NCBI GenBank assembly: GCA_026014805.1
Contig: JAOZHR010000020.1
Coordinates: 1-64,000, forward strand
DNA: 64,000 nucleotides
Direction: 5' to 3'
Source of the DNA: Candidatus Bathyarchaeota archaeon
GTDB taxonomy: Archaea; Thermoproteota; Bathyarchaeia; Bathyarchaeales; SOJC01
The translations under genes were made by a program, and so were the position numbers. How positions within the stretch are numbered: the first letter of the stretch is position 1; every line of letters begins with the position of its first letter. The notes beneath the pieces are model-generated. The model was not told the DNA's origin. It was given only the letters and a program-made list of their open reading frames with translations, and searched no databases. Below are positions 17,501 to 25,324 of the stretch, piece after piece.

Positions 17501-17833
17501 ACCAGCTAAAGCAAGGGTGCTTATTATCATAAATTTGAAGTAGGTATCCGCTGGAAGATTTAAGGCAAAAAAAGGCATATAAAAAATCAGCAGATAAGCT
17601 TGCCGCATGAAGCCGTTCAGATCAAATATGCCATATTCTGTCCAAGTTGGGAAGTAAATGTCTATGAACTTGCGAGTGGTTAAAGTGGATATAAAATCTC
17701 CATGAATAATTAGACCCGGAAAGAAAAGAAGATCCTTGGTGAGGACAAACAAAACACACGAAATTAGCAGAAAGGCAACTAGGATGTCTCTTTTTGTATT
17801 AAAGAAGCTACTTAACGTTTTCTGAAACGACAT
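14558..17833 (-). CDS. Large membrane protein, YfhO/GT-C-like with big outer domain
   Basis: A 1091-residue polytopic protein. About 11-12 hydrophobic segments lie in residues 15-450 (for example ILVAFLLISCVLFVLTKDLL). A long, mostly beta-rich extracytoplasmic region with several N-x-S/T sequons follows to about residue 1045, then one more membrane segment (about 1052-1070) and a basic tail. The DPLWVAYVNGEKV...YEPQRWFYYG stretch before the last segment resembles the end of YfhO-type proteins, thought to transfer sugars from lipid carriers. Likely a cell-envelope glycan transferase or carrier, inferred from layout and the glycosyltransferase neighbourhood. It overlaps the upstream fusion gene by 26 bp. 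Confidence 0.7.
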   Translation of the reverse strand: MSFQKTLSSFFNTKRDILVAFLLISCVLFVLTKDLLFFPGLIIHGDFISTLTTRKFIDIYFPTWTEYGIFDLNGFMRQAYLLIFYMPFFALNLPADTYFKFMIISTLALAGFSMYIFAREILGNYVEKEGLFICSFASAILYAFNPWVMNRISHRFLLTSYSLVPLIVMFFIKMLRHRRVDLKYGFLAAITFTLCSTAIHSIVFISLLLSLLYLYRLLFPPSVQKNQRKTITLNFALFLILYVSFNSYWILPLVSYSISSLPQPTYVFTVENLRMLSRRSSFLNALRLISYWNPKVDYSFANSSLDSLWKTTSFLIPIICFSSLLLHKKERKVVYMALVVVAVIFLQSGTNNPIPFVYEEFCFSIPFVNKFSWLLRDPDKWGFLLNFIYAIMMGLASAGLMNKLPHLLRTTNQKNLKFQEKRMRTMNVLFGTLLVFLLFIYVAPTAHNYFGGPLKPVVVPNEFYSTNEWLEDDPFDIKVLWLPKLTGQGTTWAPDSLIGPFDAYSSAKPVAGISQLQSRYLYEYALHILLSNRTEVFGKYLTFVNVRYIIFHDSMGNGDLAGALNSQKDVQIIKQDGIIYIFENRNESPHIYIPGSSYLVTGSGFEILNSLSFIESFNPTISCISFLDQRTIDGDNPNLSDNVILTPKANDFSLLSRKKVVIAPYEATFHSNPSTLWSKTAIHRSSVEWCSYLKEIEIENWQFDYGKGLVFTWATPTMKENLTLNDNDLHEISKSVALEMSLKVAETDNYVFLIRYFPNQKGGEIGIQLDDMQYTMPTKHQLNTFSWKEIDTVRLEQGQHKIILTNIKGFNAVNLFALIPKQEYQKTQDQLEKNLQNKRTIYIFEAEKDLYYKNATKSSRYGGAASNGQILILNQSSTVWQNITILKPSQYRIATRSKGQIQIAIDNQTYTINSTRLNWNYVDPIYLDKGKHKIQITTPTNAELDVIYLFSTQNSNETLQDIFAAEQKPAEIINQTKINPTKYIVNVNATCSFTLAFAETYDPLWVAYVNGEKVSSTTLYGVINGFWINRTGQLSVTIEYEPQRWFYYGATISAGAFLACIAYSVWPWVRKRWKIVEFIKKRVKLLFPFLA

Positions 17834-19418
17834 GGCTTCGCAACCAATTTACATTATATGGCAACTCATGGGTTGCTTTGAACTTTATTTTTCGATATAC
17901 TCCCAGTAAGCAGTCTATGAGTTGAAAAGCGTTTTTCTTCGGAATAAGCTTGTGTGGGTGGAAAAAAACGATTTTTGCAAGGCCTTCTGGATTCAATCTA
18001 AGTTGACCCGAAGAACTCAAAAATTTACTGTTGTATATGATGGATGCCTTCAAAGAACAATAAACTATTAAGACCGACAGATAGTTCTCTTTCAACATTT
18101 CTGCTATTTCATGAGAGCTCAGCTCCCTTAGTGATAAAGAGATCGAGAGGAAGTCCCCTAATGTCGTATAATGATGCTGAAAAATTGAGTGTGAAGAAAC
18201 TATTAGCATATCGTATTTGCAGGAAGGCACTTGAATTGGTGTGTTTTTTATGGCTACTGTACGTAAGCTTTTCCATATCTCGTCTTCGTTGAAGAGCTTC
18301 ACACCCGACCACGAAATTTCATAATGCAAATCAACATCCACACCGTTAATAACAAAAGTCACGGCCTTATGGAAAATATGGGTTCGCCTCTCATCGCAAA
18401 AACTCCTCAGTAAGACTGCACATCTCTCGAAATCTTTTCTTCTCACCAAGATATCAATGTCGCTTGGAACGCTGGTGTAAGGTTGGAAGGTCTTAAAGAC
18501 AACAAATTCGATTTCTTCTTCACTGAATTTCTCGGATATTTTCTGCAAAACGTTAAGCATTTTTTCTTTCCGAATTTTGCATATTCTCAATATACTGATA
18601 AGCCTATTTCTAATATTCTCAGGCAATTCTTCAGAATAACTGTCAAGCAAATTTTCTAAAAAGATCATTTCTACATTGTTCCTTGTTACCATATCGATTA
18701 TATAATCCCACCGCAGCTTTTTCCAAGCTATCTTGCCCACGAGTTTCTGGCTACCCTGGTAGTCAAGGTCTGGATAGGAGAGTAACAGAATGATTCTGTC
18801 TTCTTCCGACAGTGAACTAACGATCTTCCTCCTGAACTCTAGGAAGATTTCCTCGAGACACTTTTCAATTTCTCTCCGAGTGTTAACAATTCTTATGTTA
18901 AGCATCTTAGCCAGTTGCAAGTAGCGTTCCCTTTGAACTTTGTAAAAGCGCAACGAGTAATTGTGGGTTGCCTTCTTTCTATTGTATGCGATTTCGGGGG
19001 AAACGTCGGTAAGAATCACAATGTCAGGTTTTGGAAAGCATAGATACATAAGCCTAATAACTTCATTGCTGCAACCTAGATATTCCCAACTCATTAAAAA
19101 ATCATACACGAATCTGTCCATCAAGTTAATTTCGGTTCTTTTGAGAATCTTTATGTGGAAGAGGCGTATTAAAGAATCAAACCACACAAGAATAGTCCAG
19201 AGCTTTAAGTAGACTGGAACTCTCTTTCGTTCATAGTTTTCTCGCATCACTTTCCTTAATCTTTGCGCCTTGGAGATTTTTGACAAGTATTTCAGAAACA
19301 AATATTCAAATTCTTTTTGGTACACCACGGTTAATCCCTTTTTTTCCAGGAATTCTTTGAAACGTTTTGCTAGCGTGGTCTTCCCGCTTCCATCGTTACC
19401 TATAAATGCCACGATCAT
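17808..19418 (-). CDS. Fusion: thymidylate-kinase-like P-loop domain plus nucleotidyltransferase-like domain
   Basis: Residues 1-200 form a dTMP-kinase-like domain: Walker A FIGNDGSGKTTLAKRF, LMDRFVYDF as the D-R-x-x-x-D region, and IVILTDVSPEIAYNRK as the lid approach. Residues about 285-470 resemble the NTP_transf_5 (PF14907) type of uncharacterised nucleotidyltransferase: VVFKTFQPYTSVPSDIDILV (K-x...S-D-I-D-x-L), then VDVDLHYEISW. A helical linker joins them. It sits in the glycan block, translationally coupled to the 1091-residue membrane protein. It may phosphorylate and nucleotidylate a sugar or lipid carrier, which is inference. It is not a housekeeping Tmk. Confidence 0.7.
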   Translation of the reverse strand: MIVAFIGNDGSGKTTLAKRFKEFLEKKGLTVVYQKEFEYLFLKYLSKISKAQRLRKVMRENYERKRVPVYLKLWTILVWFDSLIRLFHIKILKRTEINLMDRFVYDFLMSWEYLGCSNEVIRLMYLCFPKPDIVILTDVSPEIAYNRKKATHNYSLRFYKVQRERYLQLAKMLNIRIVNTRREIEKCLEEIFLEFRRKIVSSLSEEDRIILLLSYPDLDYQGSQKLVGKIAWKKLRWDYIIDMVTRNNVEMIFLENLLDSYSEELPENIRNRLISILRICKIRKEKMLNVLQKISEKFSEEEIEFVVFKTFQPYTSVPSDIDILVRRKDFERCAVLLRSFCDERRTHIFHKAVTFVINGVDVDLHYEISWSGVKLFNEDEIWKSLRTVAIKNTPIQVPSCKYDMLIVSSHSIFQHHYTTLGDFLSISLSLRELSSHEIAEMLKENYLSVLIVYCSLKASIIYNSKFLSSSGQLRLNPEGLAKIVFFHPHKLIPKKNAFQLIDCLLGVYRKIKFKATHELPYNVNWLRSHVVSENVK

Positions 19419-19421
19419 ACC

Positions 19422-19673
19422 TTATCTATCCTTTTTATCTTCACGCGAATGATAGAATCTTAAGAAGCTAAAAAGCTGCAAGATAACACCTATTACAAGC
19501 ATAAAATATGCTACTACTGCAATTTCATTGGCAAGAAAAACACAGTTTGTGAGATTATCAAAAGCTAATAACCCAGCGCAGACTAGCAGAAGCGCTTGAA
19601 AGCCCAGAATAAAAGGCGCTCCTAGATTCTCATTGAAAAACCTTTTAGTTTTGGTTACAAGCATTAGTAGCAA
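19422..19673 (-). CDS. Small two-helix membrane protein
   Basis: An 83-residue protein with two hydrophobic segments (about 19-36 and 48-70: AVVAYFMLVIGVILQLFSFL) and a charged C terminus (HSREDKKDR). Only a few bases separate it from the kinase-nucleotidyltransferase fusion downstream, so it is probably part of the same transcript. Family not recognised; perhaps a membrane accessory of the glycan machinery. Confidence 0.5.
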   Translation of the reverse strand: MLLMLVTKTKRFFNENLGAPFILGFQALLLVCAGLLAFDNLTNCVFLANEIAVVAYFMLVIGVILQLFSFLRFYHSREDKKDR

Positions 19674-19778
19674 GGTCCGTATTTTTGGGCCGTAGATTCT
19701 CTCACCCTCCAGTAAACCAAATGAAAGTAGTGTGCATAGAAATCAACAAGTCACCCACAGTATCTCTGAAGATGTCGT

Positions 19779-20588
19779 TTATTTGCTCACCTCTGAAACC
19801 AGATAACCAAGCGCCGCAGAACAGTATCTAGTCACTTGATATAATAAAAAACCCATTGTGAGAGTTGGTTGTTGGACAAATTTTTCCCAGTTTCTAAAAT
19901 ATGCCACTCTTACAGGTTGTATTTGCTTCCATCCCTTTTTGGGGTTTTTCGTGGTGAATCGCCCTATCGTTTTACCATAATAATAGTGTTTCTTTATTAT
20001 GTCTAGAAGAGAAGACGGCTCTCCAAGATGAACTTCCTTTGACCTTACCCGACCTACTTTATATCCCTTCTCTAGAATTCTATTGTGAAAATCATAATCT
20101 TCGCCTCCAATCAAAGTCTCATCGAAACCGTTTAAACTCTCAAATACCTCGCGTCTGAAAAATCTTGCAGCAACAATTAACTCATCACCCACATAGCATT
20201 CCCTCTCCAAATTTCTAACTTTCGACCAGAAACTAATTGTAGGATCAGAGGCGTTATGGACACACACCGCATCATAGCCATCTTCACATCTTTTCACAGC
20301 TTCCTCCACAACCTCTGGCTCAACAAAAAAGTCCGAGTCGACTCGATAAAAATACCTGCCCTTAGCCTTTCTCATTCCCAAATTCACTTGAGCCGCTCTT
20401 TCTGGTCCCATAGTATAAACTTTAGCCCCATACATTTCCGCGATCTTTCTTGTCATATCTGTAGAATATTTGTCCACGACTATGATTTCAATGTTTGAAT
20501 AAGTTTGCTCCTTAATCGATTTCAAACAGGCTTTGATAGTGGCTTCAGAATTATATGCCGGAATTACCACAGAAACTAGGGATTTCAT
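19779..20588 (-). CDS. Family 2 glycosyltransferase (GT-A)
   Basis: Nucleotide-sugar transferase with the GT2 N terminus VSVVIPAYNSEATIKACL, the S-T-D site in VDKYSTDMTRKIAE, the metal-binding D-x-D-like YRVDSDFFVEPE and a GGEDYDFHNRI acceptor-base region. Length is 269 residues. The C-terminal region has no strong membrane anchor. The stop of a 51-codon open frame abuts its ATG. It belongs to the envelope glycan cluster; acceptor unknown. Confidence 0.85.
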   Translation of the reverse strand: MKSLVSVVIPAYNSEATIKACLKSIKEQTYSNIEIIVVDKYSTDMTRKIAEMYGAKVYTMGPERAAQVNLGMRKAKGRYFYRVDSDFFVEPEVVEEAVKRCEDGYDAVCVHNASDPTISFWSKVRNLERECYVGDELIVAARFFRREVFESLNGFDETLIGGEDYDFHNRILEKGYKVGRVRSKEVHLGEPSSLLDIIKKHYYYGKTIGRFTTKNPKKGWKQIQPVRVAYFRNWEKFVQQPTLTMGFLLYQVTRYCSAALGYLVSEVSK

Positions 20589-20744
20589 TTAATTGCCTTC
20601 TTGCATAATACTTCTATGTTCATGTATCCTAAACCTTTTTGCCTTTTCTACAGACAAATCAACTCCCATAATCCTCGCAGCATCCACAAGCAACTCTTTC
20701 TCCTGCGATGTGTAAAGCAAACTATAATCCCCGCAACTTCCAAA
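20589..20744 (-). other. Possible short gene or gene remnant before the GT2
   Basis: A 51-codon open frame reading like protein (GDYSLLYTSQEKELLVDAAR, then IMGVDLSVEKAKRFRI) and ending exactly at the ATG of the GT2. It opens just after a TGA and has no good start (a TTG at its ninth codon). It may be the tail of a decayed gene. Nothing else is seen between 20745 and 20794. Confidence 0.3.
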
Positions 20745-20794
20745 TCAAGAAAATGAACGTGATCTCTTAAATTCTATTAAAAGCTATTGCCCTT

Positions 20795-21880
20795 CTAAAT
20801 TCTCCTCAAGATATTCAAGAACTCTTCTGTGCTTTTGTCCCAGCTAAATCCTCTAGCATATTCCAAAGCATTCCTACTTAGCCTTAACCTTAAATTCTCA
20901 TCTTCCAAAACATTGATTAACCCATCAGCCAAACTCTTAACACTGCCACTTTCGACCAACAACCCAGTTTCACCATCCTTGACCGAATCTCTCAAACCAT
21001 TCACATCATATGCCACACAAGGAACACCGAACGCATTCGCCTCTACAACATTCAGTCCAAAGCCCTCACGAACACTAGGATTAACCAGAACCCAAGTCTT
21101 CTTTAAAAGCCGCCGCCGCTCTACATTCCCAACTTTGGGAAAAAATCGAACACCATCGAAACTCATCCTCTTTAACACTTTCCTAAAATAGCCGTCCCCG
21201 ATAATCCAAAGCTCAGCGCTCGGAAATCGTTCTTTCACAAGCCTAAAGGCCTTAATGGCGTGATCAGGCCTCTTCGCCCTCTTCAACCTGCCCACATAGG
21301 CAACCACTGGATGTCTTTCTTTCTTGCAAATTTCCTTTAAAGGCTCAACATTCAATCCCTCAGAAACAATAAAAACCTGCTTAAATCCCAACTTCTCCAG
21401 ATCGAGTTTCGAACTCTTGGAAACGGTGACCGTGGGAGTTTCCACATAGTTTTTTAACCACTTTTCTTCCAGATAATGATAGCCAATGTAGCTTATTGGA
21501 AATGGTGTCTCGTAGAGCCAGTACTCTCTTGCTAACTGATGAATCAAAGCCACAATTTTCTCTTCACTACCCACGAATTTTGGTGTTAAAAAGGGCTTCG
21601 TGTTGATTTCGTCAATTATAATATCGTAGTTTTCTTTAGCGAAACGCCTTTTATAAAATTTTTTAGCCCACCAATAAACTGAGTACTTCCCACCTGCCCT
21701 AATAATCTTAATTCCATCGGAAATTTCTTCCTTTCTGCAACCCTCAAACTGAGATGTAAACAATGTAACTTCATGCCCAGCATTAACCCATCTCTTCGCA
21801 TTCTCATAAGTGAAAACTTCAGCCCCACCCATGCTTGGATTGAGCCAGCAACGCCAATTAAAAATTAGAATCTTCAACAT
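20795..21880 (-). CDS. Family 4 glycosyltransferase (GT-B)
   Basis: A retaining GT-B transferase of 361 residues. The N-terminal domain begins ILIFNWRCWLNPSMGGAEVF, the glycine loop of the acceptor domain. The C-terminal domain has VAYVGRLKRAKRPDHAIKAF and the E-x7-E motif region in SVREGFGLNVVEANAFGVPC. It would add a sugar from a nucleotide donor to a lipid-linked glycan or to another acceptor. It lies 27 bp from the next GT2, in the same direction, so likely the same operon. Confidence 0.88.
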   Translation of the reverse strand: MLKILIFNWRCWLNPSMGGAEVFTYENAKRWVNAGHEVTLFTSQFEGCRKEEISDGIKIIRAGGKYSVYWWAKKFYKRRFAKENYDIIIDEINTKPFLTPKFVGSEEKIVALIHQLAREYWLYETPFPISYIGYHYLEEKWLKNYVETPTVTVSKSSKLDLEKLGFKQVFIVSEGLNVEPLKEICKKERHPVVAYVGRLKRAKRPDHAIKAFRLVKERFPSAELWIIGDGYFRKVLKRMSFDGVRFFPKVGNVERRRLLKKTWVLVNPSVREGFGLNVVEANAFGVPCVAYDVNGLRDSVKDGETGLLVESGSVKSLADGLINVLEDENLRLRLSRNALEYARGFSWDKSTEEFLNILRRI

Positions 21881-21907
21881 TATATCCTATCACAGACAAT
21901 CAAAAGT

Positions 21908-22633
21908 CTACATGGCACGTTGATACCATCTGACAACTCTTAGCCTATACGCTATTCCAAGTAGATCAATCAGCATCCGCCACACTTCCCAAAAGTTAAC
22001 CATTTTCTTAACACGTGCTTTAACTGGCAACTCCAAAATCTTTAACCCGTGAATGTTTGCTAAAACCAATAGTTCAACGTCGAAGGCAAACCGCTTTACA
22101 ATAAGTCTAGGAAAGATTTTCTCCAATTGCTTTCTCTTAACTACTTTTAATCCTGTCTGTGTATCTTTAAATTTCACCCCTGTAAGTATTCGAACAAGCA
22201 GATTGAACCCATGGCTAAGAAACCTCCGCATCGCAGACATTTCTACCCTAGATCCAGGGTGCCATTTCGAGCTTATGACTATGTCTGCATGCTCTACAGC
22301 CTTTACAAAAGGGGTAATCTGTTCCGGTTCAACATCCAGATCGCCATCTATAAAAACAACGATGTCGCTTCGGGCATTTGCAAAGCCTGTTTTGACTGCG
22401 TGCCCCTTTCCAGAGTTCCTCTCATAACTGACTATTTTGACGTGGCCGTTTCTATTGGCGTAATTTATAGCCTTTTTTGATGTGCCATCTATACTCCCAT
22501 CGTCCACTACAATAACTTCATATTTAGAGCCAGTTTTTTGAAGAACACAATCAACCTTTTCTAGACTATCCTCTATTTGTTGCCCCTCGTTGTAAGCGGG
22601 CATAACTACCGTGAGCTCAGGCTTTCTAATCAT
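21908..22633 (-). CDS. Dolichyl-phosphate glucose/mannose synthase-like GT2
   Basis: A GT2 enzyme of the ALG5/DPM type that charges a polyprenyl phosphate with a hexose. Motifs are LTVVMPAYNEGQQIEDSL, VVDDGSIDGT, ERNSGKGHAVKTGF and the metal-binding FIDGDLDVEP. KFKDTQTGLKVVKR is the acceptor-loop signature of the polyprenyl-phosphate transferases. The frame extends to 22690 (TTG), but a TATA-like CTTTATATTA (22701-22710, minus strand) would put transcription start near 22680, so the ATG at 22633 is preferred. There is no membrane segment beyond the amphipathic C terminus. Confidence 0.85.
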   Translation of the reverse strand: MIRKPELTVVMPAYNEGQQIEDSLEKVDCVLQKTGSKYEVIVVDDGSIDGTSKKAINYANRNGHVKIVSYERNSGKGHAVKTGFANARSDIVVFIDGDLDVEPEQITPFVKAVEHADIVISSKWHPGSRVEMSAMRRFLSHGFNLLVRILTGVKFKDTQTGLKVVKRKQLEKIFPRLIVKRFAFDVELLVLANIHGLKILELPVKARVKKMVNFWEVWRMLIDLLGIAYRLRVVRWYQRAM

Positions 22634-23137
22634 CTTTCCCACGATCTTCAGCTTTTCTATGCTGGATGAAGTAAGTGATTTGTAGAACAAGAGCGATGTT
22701 TAATATAAAGTAATGCGTGCGCGCGCAGCTTCATAGGTCCCTTCACCAACGATTTAGATAGCATTGCCCCTCTCCTCTGTCATCTTTAGACTTGACATAT
22801 TGAAACTCTCTACGCTGCAATTAATATAAAAGACTTTTCGAATAATCTAATGTATTCACAATTTCTTTTAAAGTAGCTTTCATTCTCTCACATTGATTGT
22901 AGGCACGGGCACATTAAGACTAACAACTCGGAACTCAGCTCAGAATTAACACGAACATATGTCAAGGAATCCAAACTCTGTGGTAAAAGCCGAACAAGAA
23001 GTTGAAGCTTGAAAATCTCCAAGAGATGGAGTAAAAAATTGTTGGCCGTCAAATAAATTTATAAAGGGTAAATACTGAGATTGTCTTTTCAATAGAAACA
23101 TCGTCTATGACAGCTGGGTTGAAAAGTGGAGAAATGT
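22634..23137. other. Divergent promoter region between two GT2 genes
   Basis: No gene seen. It contains a 14-base alternating GC-rich tract (22714-22727), a minus-strand TATA near 22701-22710 and a plus-strand TATA (TTTATAAAG, about 23059-23067) for the gene at 23138. Confidence 0.5.
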
Positions 23138-23941
23138 ATGCTCTCTGCAACACAAGAGGAAAGGAATTTGCTTCCTCCCAGCGCAAGACATGAAAGCCTA
23201 GCAAATAAGCAATCTCTCAGCATCATACTTCCAACTTTCTGTGAAGTTGAGAACATAGAAAGTCTAATCAGGGAAATCAAGGACACAAACCAAGATGTAT
23301 TAATCCTCGTAATAGATGACTCGAGTCCAGATGGGACAGCTGGCAGAGTCAAGAAGCTGCAGAAAGAATATAGCAACATTTTGCTCTTGGAAAGACCTGA
23401 AAAACTGGGGCTTGGAACAGCCATCACAGATGGGTTTAAAGCAGTTTTGTCTTTGGAGAACCCTCCAGAACACATTATTACAATGGATGCGGACTACTCT
23501 CACAACCCACAAGCCATACCGCAACTACTTGCGGTAGCAGAAAAAGGCTACGATTTAGTTATTGGAAGCCGGTATTCAAAAGGTGGCAAAATTGTTGGGT
23601 GGCACATCCTACGGCGGATAATTAGCCGTGTTGCTAATCTTGTGGCGTCCACAATGGTAGGTTTGAGGATACATGATTGCACAAGCGGCTTCAGATGTTA
23701 TTCAAAAGAATATGTAAAGAGTGTAATCGGTTGTCTCCACAGCCAGACGTATGAAATACAGATAGAAACGGTGAAACAGGCGTGGATTAGAGGATTTGCT
23801 CTAACAGAAATGCCTATAGTGTTTGAGAATAGAAAAAGAGGCAAGTCGAAGCTTACCAGAACAGAATTCCAAGGATTTCTTTCCTATATCATCAAAGCTA
23901 AACTTGCCATTCTAAACAGGGCGTCAAAAACTCAAACTTGA
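23138..23941 (+). CDS. Dolichyl-phosphate mannosyltransferase-like GT2 (DPM1-like)
   Basis: A GT2 transferase moving mannose (or another hexose) from a GDP/UDP donor to polyprenyl phosphate. Motifs are LSIILPTFCEVENIESLI, VIDDSSPDGTAGRV, EKLGLGTAITDGF, the metal site TMDADYSHNP and DCTSGFRCYSKE. At 267 residues, without C-terminal membrane helices, it resembles soluble DPM1. The GTG at 23126 is an alternative start; ATG 23138 has GGAG six bases upstream. It supplies lipid-linked sugar for the GT-C/YfhO-like proteins of the cluster. Confidence 0.87.
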   Translation: MLSATQEERNLLPPSARHESLANKQSLSIILPTFCEVENIESLIREIKDTNQDVLILVIDDSSPDGTAGRVKKLQKEYSNILLLERPEKLGLGTAITDGFKAVLSLENPPEHIITMDADYSHNPQAIPQLLAVAEKGYDLVIGSRYSKGGKIVGWHILRRIISRVANLVASTMVGLRIHDCTSGFRCYSKEYVKSVIGCLHSQTYEIQIETVKQAWIRGFALTEMPIVFENRKRGKSKLTRTEFQGFLSYIIKAKLAILNRASKTQT

Positions 23942-24119
23942 AACCCGAAGAGAATCTTTTGAAAAGCAAATATAAATCTAGAGACTCGCGTAATGACTAT
24001 CTTCGTTCATCCACCAATTTTGTTCGACTTCTCCCTCAACAGCCCGAAGAGTAATTGCACACCGGGCCCCTTCTGTCTCACACATCTTTCTCCATCAAAG
24101 CTTCCTTTGCGAGTTTCAC

Positions 24120-25241
24120 TTAACACCTACCGGCTTCTACCATTTGACTCCATTCATCCGCTATGTCTTTTATGTCAAAAATTAAAGCTCTTCTTCTAGC
24201 GTTCATTCTCATAGTTGATGAGTAGCCACTCCTCCATAACTTTACAGCCAAACGTATAATTTCTTCATGAGTATTGACAAGCCAGCCAGTTACACTATTA
24301 ACGACTGTTTCAGATGGTCCTTGGCGGTTGAAAGATAATACTGGAGTACCGCACGCCATGCTCTCCACTGGTATGTATCCGAAGGGTTCATGGTTGAAAG
24401 TAAACAATGTAAAGAGGGCATTTGAGTATAGATTTACAAGCTCCTTATCAGATACTTCGCCAAGAAACTCGATGTTCCCATGCCCAAAAACCTTCTTTGG
24501 CTTAAAAAGAATTTTCGATCCGAAAGCCTTAATCCTCACACCTGCATCTCCAATCTCCTTTAAAACGCAAAAATCAGTCTCTTTACCAAAGTAAGTTAAG
24601 ACATAATCACCAGAGTGCGTTGATGTAGGCTTGAATGCGTTGCAATCAAGAGGGGGGTATATAACTTTATGAACTTCAATATTTCTCTCTTCATACATTG
24701 ATGCACAAAACTTCGAGTTGGCGATTATGAATTTTGATTTCGAAGCTATGAGCCTTGTCAATCTGTTGTCAGCGAAAGTAAGTATAGATTTCAAGATTTC
24801 ATACGGAAATCTGTAACGTAGTGGAAATTCGTACTGCATATCTTTGAGTGCATCTGTAGTAGGACCTTGGGCATACCATATTGTGGAAGGTACTGCTATC
24901 GTATGAGAAAAATTGATCACTATGCCATCTTGAGGAGGGAAACTTCTGGAATTGAGATCAAAAAAAGCTTCGCGAGCCCAAGTTTCAAGCCATAAAAAAG
25001 GAGGTCCACCTCTACTAATCGTGTGAGCATTAAGGTCTATATACCTTAAAGATTGTGTCTTGAGGAAATTCTGAACACCGTCAGAAATTTTTGTGGAAAT
25101 TATGGAAACATCATGTTTCTTTTCAACCATGACTTTTGCTACAAGAAGCGCAGGAGCTATAGGACCATATACGTCCAACATGGGATCACAGATTATACAC
25201 AAATTCAATTTTTCACACTTGCTGTTCCATTTAATCGCCAT
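24120..25241 (-). CDS. Family 4 glycosyltransferase
   Basis: A GT-B transferase of 373 residues. The C-terminal donor domain shows IEFLGEVSDKELVNLYSNA and the E-x7-E loop NHEPFGYIPVESMACGTPVL. The N-terminal half has DPMLDVYGPIAPALLVAKV. VIYPPLDCNAFKP resembles the ALG11-type V-x-Y-P-P-x-D junction, suggesting mannosylation of a lipid-linked oligosaccharide, as inference. It is convergent with the DPM1-like gene across a 178-bp spacer in which I see nothing. Confidence 0.85.
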   Translation of the reverse strand: MAIKWNSKCEKLNLCIICDPMLDVYGPIAPALLVAKVMVEKKHDVSIISTKISDGVQNFLKTQSLRYIDLNAHTISRGGPPFLWLETWAREAFFDLNSRSFPPQDGIVINFSHTIAVPSTIWYAQGPTTDALKDMQYEFPLRYRFPYEILKSILTFADNRLTRLIASKSKFIIANSKFCASMYEERNIEVHKVIYPPLDCNAFKPTSTHSGDYVLTYFGKETDFCVLKEIGDAGVRIKAFGSKILFKPKKVFGHGNIEFLGEVSDKELVNLYSNALFTLFTFNHEPFGYIPVESMACGTPVLSFNRQGPSETVVNSVTGWLVNTHEEIIRLAVKLWRSGYSSTMRMNARRRALIFDIKDIADEWSQMVEAGRC

Positions 25242-25324
25242 ATCAACGCTTTATTATACGCACTTTTATTACTGACTAACTTGAGTAATTAAATTGCAGC
25301 ATTGGTCACGTTTCGAATTTCTAC

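Noticed and set aside
24274-24594. Plus-strand frame inside the GT4 gene
   Set aside because: Antisense shadow of a well-supported glycosyltransferase.
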